Source of the DNA: Eublepharis macularius
Taxonomy: Eukaryota; Chordata; Lepidosauria; Squamata; Eublepharidae
Assembly (NCBI RefSeq): GCF_028583425.1
Contig: NC_072801.1
Coordinates: forward strand, 57,737,766-57,801,765
Length of the DNA: 64,000 nucleotides
Direction of reading: 5' to 3'
Made by a program: the position numbers and the translations under genes. Each line of letters opens with the position of its first letter. Within the stretch, counting starts at the first letter, position 1. Shown here one piece after another: positions 13,301 through 20,399 of the stretch. The notes beneath the pieces were generated by a model, which did no database searches, was not told where the DNA came from, and saw only the letters and a list, made by a program, of their open reading frames with translations.

Positions 13301-14322
13301 CAGAATTAGTATATAAAATCCCTTTCTTTAAATCCATATTCCTCAGTAGCTTCCCTGATACGTTAGAGGTTATAGAAAAGTTGTAACCAGATAGTAATCG
13401 CTGGACCTTGACATTATCAGAAAGGCCACACCATGAATAAAGAAGGGAGTTCAAAAGTTTGTCTCAGATCTTAGAATAAAATAAACAGTATAATAGAACA
13501 TGGGAAACAGATTCAATGACACCCAGTTGCCAGGCAAGTGTAATTCGTCACTTGTAGCTTGGCTCTATGGCATTATATCCCACTGAGATCCCTCCCCGCC
13601 AAACTTTCTTCTTCCCAGGCTCCACTCACAAATCTCCAGGAATATTCCAACCTGGAGCTAGCAACTGTACATAGCCCTTTAAGAGCCAAGCTACAAGTGA
13701 TGAATGACACTTGCCTGGCAAGTGAACAGACTCATGTGTATACCTCTCTGTTCACTTGCCATTCACTTGCACTCCACTTGATCAACTTGTAGCTTGGCTT
13801 TCAGGATCTTGAACAAAACACTCTCACAAAACTGCCGTTCCCATGATTCTTTGAAGGGAGCTCGGACAACTATGTTGGTTATATCCCACCTTGTAGCTTG
13901 GCTTTCAGGATCTTGAACAAAACACTCTCACAAAACTGCCGTTCCCATGATTCTTTGAGGGGAGCTCGGACAACTATGTTGGTTATATCCCACCTTAAAT
14001 TTATTTTTTGTGTTTCGATTGGCAGGAACCTGTGTTTTTCCCCCCAGCTGTCATGTAGTGCCACAGGTTAAGTCCGTGGAAAGCAATGGGCTTAGACTGG
14101 GTAACTCTGTATAGTTAGTTGCTAAGAGAAAACACAATTACTTCTTGTCTGATAATTTGGTGATCAGGGCCAAATGTTTCCAGAGCCATTCACCCTTTCT
14201 GAACTCTGCTTCTGTAAACAGCCTGCTAGAAGAAATGATCAGGACTAATGCCTGGTTCTTGATCTCCATCCTCCCCTCCCCCTCTCTTTTTCCTAGGACG
14301 CTGCCCTTCTGGAAAATGCTAA
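1270..14322 (+). CDS. GREP1: Elastin-like glycine-rich extracellular protein, GREP1-like (3' part of gene, ten coding exons)
   Basis: Ten small exons are read: 1270-1335, 2531-2593, 3290-3358, 5606-5689, 7079-7156, 8956-9027, 11187-11249, 11383-11469, 11808-11861 and 14297-14322. All junctions are GT-AG and phase 1, so each exon adds a whole number of codons and splits a glycine (once alanine) codon. The visible product is about 220 residues, rich in G, Y, P, Q, N and A, with few lysines (in AAKYG, AVKYG, GKLG and GGKESKYG settings). It ends GRCPSGKC-stop, a C-x4-C tail like that of tropoelastin. These features suggest a secreted matrix protein that could be cross-linked through lysines; that role is inference. 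The signal peptide and N-terminal exons are outside the window. Position next to PKMYT1 supports GREP1, which I recall sitting beside PKMYT1 in human; elastin itself lies elsewhere. The gene is well supported; the symbol is less certain. Confidence 0.78.
2028..2245 (+). repeat. Unclassified interspersed repeat, copy B
   Basis: Diverged partner of the copy at 236-436, in the same orientation. No termini could be defined. Confidence 0.6.
2531..2593 (+). CDS. GREP1: GREP1-like exon
   Basis: The acceptor is ttcccacag and the donor is gtaatt. It encodes GYGAGGNGFPSAGLQ then PGGYGN, phase 1 at both ends. It is a close relative of the preceding exon. Confidence 0.78.
2643..2824 (-). mobile_element. 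MITE of the TAGGGTTGCCA family
   Basis: It ends GTTGGCAACCCTA and contains the shared blocks TCCAGGGAAACTGATCTC and ATCTCCAGGGATTTC (on the reverse strand). Other copies lie near 16.3, 16.7, 20.1, 21.0 and 55.5 kb. Confidence 0.6.
2960..3240 (-). mobile_element. Decayed tRNA-like SINE
   Basis: Blocks such as gatccatctagctaagcct, cagcagctcttcagggtct and ggggatagggcttgaact match the SINE found repeatedly at 37.5-38.2 kb. It is old and diverged. Confidence 0.4.
3290..3358 (+). CDS. GREP1: GREP1-like exon with AAKYG
   Basis: The acceptor is tatccacag and the donor is gtaagt. It encodes GAQAPYGSQLGG then PSGDPTAAKYG. The AAKYG ending resembles the lysine context of elastin cross-linking domains. 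Phase 1 at both ends. Confidence 0.8.
3542..3674 (-). mobile_element. Short retroelement tail (CTGACGA...GAAAGC family) with 12-bp target duplication
   Basis: On the minus strand it runs CATCTGACGAAGAGAA ... CGAAAGCTTATGC ... TAACTCCTCTGG, about 115 bp. CAATCTCATATT flanks both sides, so the ends are exact. It is probably a Penelope-like element tail; classification is inferred. Confidence 0.65.
3714..3905. repeat. 192-bp near-perfect CpG-rich palindrome (foldback MITE)
   Basis: The left arm from TTTCCAGACGGCTCCCCGC is mirrored to the right end GCGGGGAGCCGTCTGGAAA. The arms meet around TGTGACGTCGCG, with only a few mismatches over about 90 bp each. Many CpGs are retained, which suggests youth. 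Confidence 0.85.
4499..4759. mobile_element. hAT-type MITE, copy 1
   Basis: Ends CAGGGCTTTTTTTC ... GAAAAAAAGCTCTG with long internal inverted arms around a CCGCGCCGC centre. Flanked by 8-bp near-identical sequences gatgtagg (4491-4498) and ggtgtagg (4760-4767). Same family as 56118-56377. Confidence 0.85.
4848..5300 (-). mobile_element. tRNA-like SINE interrupted by a CR1 tail
   Basis: The SINE blocks gtctactctggctgagagcagctc (left) and cagggacggaacccaggacc (right) are split by a CR1 3' end at about 4990-5210. Confidence 0.5.
4990..5210 (+). mobile_element. CR1 LINE 3' end
   Basis: It contains the CR1 signature gggggctggactaaatggcc, then tcccttccagctctatgtttcta. Confidence 0.7.
5606..5689 (+). 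CDS. GREP1: GREP1-like exon
   Basis: The acceptor is tttctttcacag and the donor is gtgagt. It encodes GAGQLTYNGQPQQPET then TGLGGDYGNGRY, phase 1 at both ends. It is the most glutamine-rich of the exons. Confidence 0.8.
6062..6200. mobile_element. Foldback retroelement tail (GTTAGTCTTAAAGGTGCTACTGG family)
   Basis: An antisense piece (agagtccagtaacacctgtaagac) is followed by the same sequence in sense (gttagtcttaaaagtgctactgg). It is related to the elements at 3.6, 19.7 and 62.9 kb. Confidence 0.6.
6378..6502. mobile_element. MITE with GCCAAGCTACAAGTGATGAA terminal inverted repeats
   Basis: The terminal inverted repeats exceed 30 bp (CTACAAGTGATGAATTACAC and its mirror). TCCAAG lies on both flanks, a possible target duplication. 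Other copies are at 12.3-13.6 and 13.7 kb. Confidence 0.75.
6543..6579. promoter_or_regulatory. Three perfect octamer (POU) motifs
   Basis: ATGCAAAT occurs at 6543-6550 and 6557-6564, and its reverse ATTTGCAT at 6572-6579. It lies in a GREP1-like intron. Function is unproven. Confidence 0.4.
7079..7156 (+). CDS. GREP1: GREP1-like exon with AVKYG
   Basis: The acceptor is tgctttctag and the donor is gtaggt. It encodes GAPQSPYGAQVGGPGG then ISVDPAAVKY. It shares the layout GA-PYG-Q-GGP-DP-AA-KYG with the exon at 3290-3358, so the two look like duplicated modules. Confidence 0.8.
7200..7430 (-). mobile_element. tRNA-derived SINE (CCTTGGGCCAGTC family)
   Basis: Antisense copy with the A/B-box-like head (ccgggtctcccagatcctac / taaccactacacc) and an AT-rich tail (tatttatttacttcatttata). 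Confidence 0.75.
8180..8590. mobile_element. Foldback retroelement tail split by a 5S SINE
   Basis: An antisense tail (gttggtctgcagtagaagagc ... aaagaccaactagatttcc) is followed by a sense tail (taattggtctttaaggtgctactag). A SINE sits inside it at 8254-8460. Confidence 0.65.
8254..8460 (-). mobile_element. 5S rRNA-derived SINE with 9-bp target duplication
   Basis: The reverse strand carries 5S-like internal promoter sequence (aggtctcccattcaattgct ... gaccctgcttctg). AACTTAAAG flanks it at 8245-8253 and 8461-8469. Other copies are at 34.2 and 59.7 kb. Confidence 0.75.
8956..9027 (+). CDS. GREP1: GREP1-like exon with two possible donors
   Basis: The acceptor is ccttcccacag. It encodes GEPNQLPYGVQPASLGAE and, if the second donor is used, GKLGPF. 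Two in-phase donors exist: gtaagc after 9009 and gtaagg after 9027. The longer form is preferred because it ends in an aromatic-glycine pair like most sister exons and gains a lysine in a GKLGP context. Confidence 0.72.
9155..9233. repeat. Small inverted repeat / MITE
   Basis: Arms TTTTGTGGTCTAGT and ACTAGACCACAAAA, extended by AATTTCA / TGAAATT, separated by about 35 bp. Confidence 0.6.
9821..10216. mobile_element. Foldback MITE of about 396 bp
   Basis: Outer arms AAGAGGTTGGGTCCGGG / GGGAACCCAACTCTT and CACACAGCAGCTG / CAGCTGCTGTGTG enclose an inner palindrome (ttccctgtttttgctgctcc and its mirror at about 9977-10044). Confidence 0.7.
10240..10460 (+). mobile_element. tRNA-derived SINE
   Basis: It contains gatctgggagacccaggttg, gggtgaccttgggcctgtca, ttgttgtgagaataaaatgg and the end gatataaata. 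Confidence 0.75.
10640..10970 (+). mobile_element. LINE 3' UTR-type repeat (CR1-like)
   Basis: It contains ggaacctccatgtccagggg and ggattagatgaacctttg, a common reptile LINE tail. Related pieces lie at about 15.99-16.21 (antisense) and 47.6-47.8 kb. Confidence 0.5.
11187..11249 (+). CDS. GREP1: GREP1-like exon
   Basis: The acceptor is tatcttatacag and the donor is gtaaga. It encodes GNGNGLGYMNGGDPQ then ANGLGA, phase 1 at both ends. Confidence 0.78.
11383..11469 (+). CDS. GREP1: GREP1-like exon
   Basis: The acceptor is ctgtctggcag and the donor is gtaggt. It encodes GGAYGPLAAGQAPGGYG then TSLGPGQALGGY. The internal repeat GQAPGGYG / GQALGGYG suggests duplication within the exon. It is only 133 bp from the previous exon, the shortest intron seen in this gene. 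Confidence 0.8.
11808..11861 (+). CDS. GREP1: GREP1-like penultimate exon
   Basis: The acceptor is cttttgctttag and the donor is gtaagg. It encodes GGKESKYGMNGFLGNGYR. It has two lysines close together, one in a KYG context. The following intron of about 2.4 kb holds several MITE copies. Confidence 0.77.
11990..12215 (-). mobile_element. Diverged tRNA-derived SINE
   Basis: Antisense copy: ccattttattctcatagtga, gataggttaggcttgagaga and gctctaaccactatat. Confidence 0.55.
12266..13563. mobile_element. GCCAAGCTAC MITE cluster split by an insertion
   Basis: The left end ggccaaactacaagtgacga and the right end cgtcacttgtagcttggc frame repeated GTTCACTTGCC / GGCAAGTGAAC blocks. The MITE is interrupted at about 12540 by unrelated DNA that ends near 13517. 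Confidence 0.6.
12541..13517. other. About 1-kb unclassified insertion inside a MITE
   Basis: AT-rich sequence of unknown family. Part of it (about 12652-13519) begins TG and ends CA, so a fossil solo LTR is possible, but no clear target duplication was seen. No intact coding frame is present. Confidence 0.35.
13570..13675 (+). mobile_element. Partial TAGGGTTGCCA-family MITE
   Basis: It contains ctatggcattatatcccac, cctccccgccaaac and aatctccaggaatattccaa, matching the 3' half of the family. Confidence 0.5.
13685..13798. mobile_element. GCCAAGCTAC MITE, short copy
   Basis: Terminal inverted repeats GCCAAGCTACAAGT / CTTGTAGCTTGGC with the internal CTGGCAAGTGAACAGACTC block. Confidence 0.7.
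13786..13993. repeat. 104-bp tandem duplication
   Basis: Units 13786-13889 and 13890-13993 both begin cttgtagcttggctttcagg and differ at about one base (tttgaaggg / tttgagggg). The copy is very recent. Confidence 0.9.
14297..14322 (+). CDS. GREP1: GREP1-like terminal coding exon, C-x4-C tail
   Basis: A strong polypyrimidine tract ends in tcctag. The exon completes the split glycine and encodes RCPSGKC followed by TAA. The two cysteines spaced by four residues match the C-x4-C of the tropoelastin C-terminus (CFGKSC-type), although the basic GRKRK extension of elastin is missing. The 3'UTR follows directly. Confidence 0.75.
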
Positions 14323-14910
14323 AGGAAGGTGTCACTCACTCTGTGGGACTCCCTGCAACATGATTCAGGCATCCCATCAGCTTTTGGTGCTAATTGCGAT
14401 GACGACAATACAACCATGTCTCCCCGTATAAATTATCATCTCTTTCTTGTTTCTTACTGTGTTTTTATTTGTAAAAATCTTTAATTTTGAAAGGAGAAGG
14501 TGGGGGGGTCATGCTTTGGTCTGCACCCTTTTTGCTAATATGTCAGAAACAGACATAGAAGCATCTATAGGTCACACCTTTGTATGAAAAGGAATTCCAA
14601 CTCCACTTCTTTGGAGGTAACCAAGAGACGGTCAAATCATTGTTATCTGGATGCCGAGCAGGAGTGCCTTTTCAATTAAAAGTTAAAATCCATGAATCTG
14701 GTTGTCCTCTGCCTTTATTGTCCTCAGACAGAGAAGCAAACAAATGTTTGTGGTTATTTATGCATTCTTAGGAGTTTCCAAAAATCCCTTGGAAAATCTT
14801 TTTCAACTGCTGTTGGGTTTCCCCCAAATAAACATCCTGCCCAGGTACATAGAATGAAAGCTGTACATAGTATGTGAGACAGCTAGAAAAATAAAGTGAA
14901 GCGTGGATAG
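14323..14910 (+). terminator. 3'UTR and poly(A) signals of the GREP1-like gene
   Basis: The sequence after the stop contains AATAAA at about 14827-14832 and at about 14889-14894. The second is followed within 30 bases by a GT/G-rich tract (tagtgtgggggg), as expected downstream of a cleavage site, so the transcript probably ends near 14910. Which signal is used cannot be told from sequence. Confidence 0.5.
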
Positions 14911-14969
14911 TAGTGTGGGGGGGGGGGGTTTCCCCAAAAATCCGAATAATATGCAAAATTAGTGTGGCT

Positions 14970-15045
14970 TTCTGAAGTGGTACTGGGCAGGGGGTTGGAC
15001 TAGATGGTCTGTATGGCCCCTTCCAACTCTATGATTCTATGGTAC
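14970..15045 (+). mobile_element. CR1 LINE 3' end
   Basis: It contains gggggttggactagatggtc and cttccaactctatgattcta. Confidence 0.75.
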
Positions 15046-15639
15046 CCAACTGTCAAGGCAAAGAAACATGGCAAAGCCATCCTCCAGTTGAGGCATGAGC
15101 TAGCTTTCTTCAACAAAGACAGGGTTTATGATTCCTTCACAACCAGCAAGAATGTCTATAATCCTACATCCATTCTATAATCCTACAGCCACTAATTCTA
15201 CATCCATCCCGAAAGGGCCATGTGATGCTATAGCTGCATGGGTTTTATCTGGCCAGGTCCTTATTTTTTCACTCTCAATTTCCCTTCTTATTACACTGTC
15301 CATCCTATGTAGCTTTTGACCATGCAAGACTCAAAAATCGCAAGCATAGCCTTTTTGGGGGGTGGTCAAAGGGGACCCCTCCTCCCTTTGTCACTAGTGG
15401 AAAAGCTGGCTGGGTCCAACACCATGAATGGAACTCCAGACACGTTGTGCTTTAAGCCACACCAGGGGAGAAAACTTAGCTGTACGAGTTGTTTGTGTCA
15501 GAAACATACACGTTGAATAAGAACAGCAATTTTTAAGTTCAGAGGTTTATACCTACGAGGGAAATGAAGGCTTGCCTGAAATAAATGCATTGTGTTTCTA
15601 AAAAATACTCTTGAGATTTACAGAGGAACATGCCTTAGT

Positions 15640-15960
15640 CAGATCATCCATCTCACATAGCTGGTAGAGTCTACTCTGACTGCTCTCTGGGGCCACAAGG
15701 AAGGAATCATCCCGGCCCTACAGCCTGTGGTTCTTTTAATTGCAGTAGCCAAGGATTGATCCAGAGATCTTTTCTGTGCAAAGCATATGCTGTAACCACA
15801 GATCTCTGGCTCCTTTCCATAAGAGGTTTTTAAGGCTCTGTATGAAGTTGCCTCATGCTGTGATGGTCCAGTACTCCACCTAGCCTAGGTTTGTCAGCTG
15901 CTGTGATGAAGAGTGGCTCTCCTAGGCCTCGAAGGGAGAAGAGTTTTTTCTAACACCTAT
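15640..15960 (+). mobile_element. tRNA-like SINE copies
   Basis: gagtctactctgactgctct, gattgatccagagatctttt and tctgtatgaagttgcctcat match the SINE cluster at 37.5-38.2 kb. Confidence 0.5.
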
Positions 15961-15989
15961 TGCCTGAAATCTTTTTTCAAGCCAGAGAC

Positions 15990-16210
15990 ACATGAGAACC
16001 TAAGAAGAGCTCTGCTGGATCTGACCTGTGGTTCATCTAGTCCAGCATCCTGCCTCACGTAGTGGCCAACTGGTTACTCCAGGTCAACTACAGGGCAAAT
16101 AAGTTGTGTCGTTCCCTGCTGTGGCCTCCTGGCACTGGTATTCAGAGGTTTACTGCCTCTGAAGGTGGAGTCACCATGAATAGAAGCCACTGGTGGCCCT
16201 ATTCTAGAGT
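15990..16210 (-). mobile_element. LINE-tail repeat, antisense
   Basis: agagctctgctggatctgac and catctagtccagcatcctg are the reverse of the repeat at about 10.64-10.97 kb. Confidence 0.5.
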
Positions 16211-16287
16211 GGGTGTGGGTTTCTCTAGCCAATGTATGTAAAGGGAGAGAGACCATGGTTGAGGCAGTCCAGCCCTCAACTAGCCTA

Positions 16288-16534
16288 GCCGTTAGGGTTA
16301 CCAACCTTCAACTGGGGCCTGGACCTCTCCCAGAATTCCAAATCATCTCCAGGCTACAGAGATCAGTTCTCCTGGAGGAAGTGGAAACTTCAGAGGGCAT
16401 AGTCTATGCTATACCCTATAATCTAAGTTCTGCATTGCACCTTCGTTGAGTGCCCTCCTCTCCCCAAATTCCACCCTCTCAGGCACCACCTACAAATCTC
16501 CAGGAATTTTCTAAGCCAGAGTTGGCAACCCTAC
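16288..16534 (+). mobile_element. MITE, TAGGGTTGCCA family, near full length
   Basis: Starts TTAGGGTTACCAACC and ends GGTTGCCAACTC in mirror (gagttggcaaccctac). It has the internal cctggacctctcccagaatt. Confidence 0.65.
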
Positions 16535-16727
16535 TGACCATTGCAATCCCCAGGCCGAAGAAGCTGATTACTAATAAGCCTCTTTGTGCACTCGCTGATC
16601 TCTACTATAGCTCTGAACTTAGTACTATGATCAGTTGTGTTCATATTTTTTCCCACTTTTCCCACATCCACAAGAAGATTTGAAATAGCATCTATCAGTT
16701 GAACAAATACTATACAACATGATTCTG

Positions 16728-16908
16728 GAATTACAGCTGATCTCCAGGCCATAGAGACCAGTTTCCCTGGAGAAAATGGCTGCTTTGGAGGGTGGGCTCT
16801 GTGGCATTATGCCCCATTGAGTATCCTCCCCTCCCCAAACCCCACCCTCTCCAGCCTCCACTCCACCCCCTAATCACCAGGAATTTCCCAACATAGACCT
16901 AGCAACAT
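16728..16908 (+). mobile_element. MITE, TAGGGTTGCCA family, partial
   Basis: Internal part gatctccaggccatagagac ... aggaatttcccaac, the same family as the copy just upstream. Confidence 0.6.
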
Positions 16909-17199
16909 GCTACATTACTGTACTTCTGAGTTCTATTGTAATTTCAAGATGATGATCAGGTTTCTGATCATGATGGAAGATATGAGAAGAATGGTGGGTG
17001 AAAAACATAACTAGTGGTGAATTACAATATCGTTTTGTCTTAGTTTAAGAGATTTGAGATCTGTGTGGCTTTGAAATAGAGTGCCATCAATATGCTTATG
17101 ACATCCAACTCTATATTTCTTTATCCAAATAGCCTGGTGATAACTCTAGAGTCTCTGAACTAAAGCCTGTCATTGAATGGCTAAAGGTAAATAACTAAT

Positions 17200-17296
17200 A
17201 ACTACAAACCGCATGGGGTTTTTTTCCGGTTCGTGCCCATCTCTACCCATTAGTTACCATGCTCAGTTCAAGGTATTGGTTATCACTTACAAAGCT
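17200..17296. repeat. Duplicated 97-bp MITE-end plus L2 segment
   Basis: Same as 17799-17895. The MITE part has about five differences, while the adjoining 52 bp of L2 are identical. Confidence 0.85.
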
Positions 17297-17448
17297 GAAA
17301 TAACTGAAACTAATTCCTGACAAGACAGGGATAAAGTTGATTGAGAAGGCAGAGGCTATGAAGGATATGTGGCTCGACTGTTATCAGGAGCGAACAGAAG
17401 CATGAACATCACTCCCATTCTGCAGTCACTCCATTGGCTACCCATTAG

Positions 17449-17844
17449 TAGAGATGGGCATGAACCGAAATACAAACCAAAATTAAGCATGAACTAGGCC
17501 GGTTCGTGGTTCGCAAACCGCGGTTCATCAGATCCCATTTCTGATGAACTGCCACAAACTTTAGGCTGGTTTGTTTGGTTCGGTTTTTGGTTCGTAACTG
17601 CAGACAGGCTGGTGCCAATCAATCAGTTTCCTAGGCAACAGGGGATGGACTTCCTGCAGACCTTCTGCTGGCCCGAAGTGACCTGCTGCTGGCCCGGAAA
17701 TGATTTTCTGGCCTGGATGTGATGTTTTCACGAACCAAACGAACCGGTTCACGAACCAGGGCAGGTTCGTGAAAGTTAGTGGTTCATAAAATTTGATGAA
17801 CTACGAACCGCCTGGAGTTTTTTTCCGGTCCGTGCCCCTCTCTA
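17449..17844. mobile_element. hAT-type MITE (TAGAGATGGGCA family) with exact 8-bp target duplication
   Basis: Ends TAGAGATGGGCATGAACCG ... CGGTCCGTGCCCCTCTCTA. CCCATTAG flanks both sides (17441-17448 and 17845-17852). It lies within the L2 copy. Confidence 0.85.
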
Positions 17845-18394
17845 CCCATTAGTTACCATGCTCAGTTCAAGGTATTGGTTATCACTTACAAAGCTCTTCA
17901 CGGCCTTGGTCCAGCATACCTACGGGACCCTCTCTATGCTCCTCCATAGCAGTTTCGCTCTTCCAAACAGGATCTCATGCAGGTGCTGCCCTGCAGTGAA
18001 ACCAACAGCAGCTCGTACACAGGCTTTCTCTGTGGTGGCCCCTACCCTGTGGAATGGCCTGCCTGAGGAGGTCAGAAGAGCCCCTGCTCTCTTGCCTTTC
18101 CACAAACAATGCAAAACCGAATTATTCAAAAAGGCTTTTTACTCAGATAGGAGGGTGGCATTGTAGGGAGGGGGTCTCAGATGATCCACTAATGAGTTAG
18201 GAACCATACACTTCACCACTATGTTGTATTGGATTCCTGCTAATGCTATGTTTTTGTGAACTTGCAACTATTTACCCTATAGGAATGTTCTTGAGATTGA
18301 CTGTACTAATCTCACACTGTGTAATCCGCCTTGGGTCTCAGTGAGAAAGGTGGACTATAAATAACGTAAATAAATAAATAAATAAATAATAAAA

Positions 18395-18790
18395 ATGGGG
18401 CTCCCCACCTTTCATGGGGTCCAACTGTCACTCCCTGACTTGCTTAAGAGCCATGGGATAATTCTGGGTCCAACTTTATTGCTGGAGAAGATCTTGCAGC
18501 TGCAAAAATTGTGTTCTACCAGCTGTATTTATCTCAGAAAATGCTCCCCTACCTTGACTTGGCCAAGGTCATGTGGATCCATGCAATGCTTACTTCAGGT
18601 TTAGACTACTGTAATATACTCTACATGAGATTGCCCTTAAAGACAACTTGGAAACTCTGGTTGATACATAGCACAGACTCCCAGCTACTATGGGTGTAAA
18701 ATGGAATCTGTATATCACTCCCACTCTGCAGACACTTCATTGGTTACCAGTCAGGTACTGGGTTCAAAATTGCCTTTTCAGCTGCATGGA
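18395..18790 (+). mobile_element. L2-type LINE middle fragment
   Basis: Encodes LTSGLDYCNILYMRLPL, typical of the L2 reverse transcriptase region (VTSRLDYCNSLY). It is broken. Confidence 0.6.
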
Positions 18791-19263
18791 TACCTATGAC
18801 CTCCACTGCAGTTTTTGACAACATAAATTTACACAAGTTCAAGTGGCTGTTACCAGGCTAGGGCTGCTCAGGGAACTGACTAACTCCTGCCTGCCTTTGG
18901 GCTGCCCCACCCCTTGCTGGCAGGAAGGGGTCCATGGCTTAGCCACACTGATGTCTGGCGATGACACAGCAGCAGGGCGCTACACCAATATATTTCCTAA
19001 ATACATCAGCATATCTTGGAAATGCACTGGCGTAGTGGCTGGGCAGCTCCCTGAGCACTTTCACCTTCCCACCCCAGGACTGTGCTGCTAGTTATATGCA
19101 TAAATATATTCTAATCTTTAATATCATATCCATATGCCAACATTAATAAAATCTATTTCCAATATAATCAGTCTTTAAAGCAATAATTAACAGATCAAAG
19201 AGCCCAAACAAATATTCATTCTTACAAGTCAATTGGATCCAGTAAAAGTTGCCAGATGCATTT

Positions 19264-19353
19264 ACAGTGCAATCCTAAGTGGAGTTTCTTCAGTCTAAAG
19301 CCATTGATTTCACTGGGCTTAGACTGAAGTAATTCTTTTTAGGATTGCGCTGT
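19264..19353. mobile_element. Small MITE (ACAGTGCAATCCTA ends)
   Basis: Ends ACAGTGCAATCCTA / TAGGATTGCGCTGT, with inner arms cttcagtctaaagcc / ggcttagactgaag. Diverged copies are at about 29.46-29.56 and 41.84-41.93 kb. Confidence 0.7.
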
Positions 19354-19659
19354 CAGACTCCAGTCTTTATCAGTGGCTATTGTATGGCATTCAATTCCAT
19401 CACCAACACTTCAATTCATCATCTTCAATTTATATTCATGAAAGATCATTCACCTTTCTTTCAACCACAAAAGGAATTTTTCCTGCTCAAATGGGTCTTT
19501 AATTTACTAGAACTTTCATTTTAAAATATTCTAAATAAACTGGGATTGAATTTAATGACTGAATTTGGTACTGTTCATCTCCTTTTGCACTTAGAATTTT
19601 GCTACTGATTGGAAAGGTTTTATTCAATTTTGAGATGTTTGTATATAATTATTGCAGTA

Positions 19660-19780
19660 AAAATAGGTCAAAGAGAGTCCAGTAGCACCTTTAAGACTAA
19701 CCAACTTTAAAGGTGCTACTGGACTTTTTGATTTTGCTACTACGGACTAACACGGCTAACTCCTCTGCATCAGTAAAAAT
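19660..19780. mobile_element. Foldback retroelement tail with 14-bp target duplication
   Basis: CAGTAAAAATAGGT flanks both sides. The body is an inverted pair of the GTCCAGTAGCACCTTTAA sequence followed by GACTAACACGGCTAACTC. Confidence 0.75.
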
Positions 19781-20133
19781 AGGTGTCATTTATATTTATG
19801 AATACATTCGATCAGTTTTGTGTGATATTCCTTAGGCATCTGTGATCAATTTAATGCAAATTAGTTATCCTTTAATGACCCTTAGCCATCCTGCCTTTCT
19901 CTAACTTGTAACAAAGACTAGCTGTTTCCCATTATTTTCACATTATCTATAGACAAATAATCCTCATAAGGAGGCACTAAGCTTTAAAATGCTGAAACTT
20001 TTCTTCATGGCTGGTGTAATAAAGTCATTCTCTGTCCCTGTATTCAAGTTCAAAAGGCTTGCCTGAGGTTCGACAGTGGCAAAAGTTTGAAATGTTGGCC
20101 TAACTTTGGTTTCTCCATTGCATTGTGCTAGAA

Positions 20134-20312
20134 ATAGGGTTGCCAGCTCTGAGTTGGGAAATTTCTAGAGATTTCGGGGCAGAGCCTGGGGAGATCAAGG
20201 TTTCGGAGGGAGAGACTTCAAGTGCAAAGCAACCATTTTATCCAGGGGGCTGGAAATCAGTAGTAATTCCGGGAGATCGCCAGGCCCAACCTGGAGGTTG
20301 GCAAACCTAACA
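20134..20312 (+). mobile_element. MITE, TAGGGTTGCCA family, short form
   Basis: Starts atagggttgccagctctga and ends ctggaggttggcaaaccta. It abuts the PKMYT1 CpG island. Confidence 0.65.
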
Positions 20313-20399
20313 CCACGGCGGACGGACGAACAAACAGCCTTAAAGTTATCGCTCCAAGGGTGAACAAAAGAGATAAAGAAAGGGGCAGGGCCGTGTCCC

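Larger units (their letters stand above)
17070..18390 (+). mobile_element. L2-type LINE, 3' part, with MITE insertion
   Basis: It encodes HQYAYD-QLYISLSK-like reverse transcriptase sequence, then TQAFSVVAPTLWNGLPEEVR and TELFKKAFY typical of the L2 C-terminus, then an AAATA-rich tail. A hAT MITE interrupts it. Confidence 0.7.
14911..20399. other. Intergenic region between GREP1-like gene and PKMYT1
   Basis: It contains a CR1 tail, SINEs, L2 pieces, several MITEs and a foldback tail, listed separately. No coding exon was recognised. Confidence 0.6.

Noticed and set aside
17858-18166. 102-residue frame as a host gene
   Set aside because: It encodes the C-terminal part of an L2 LINE (FSVVAPTLWNGLPEEVR).
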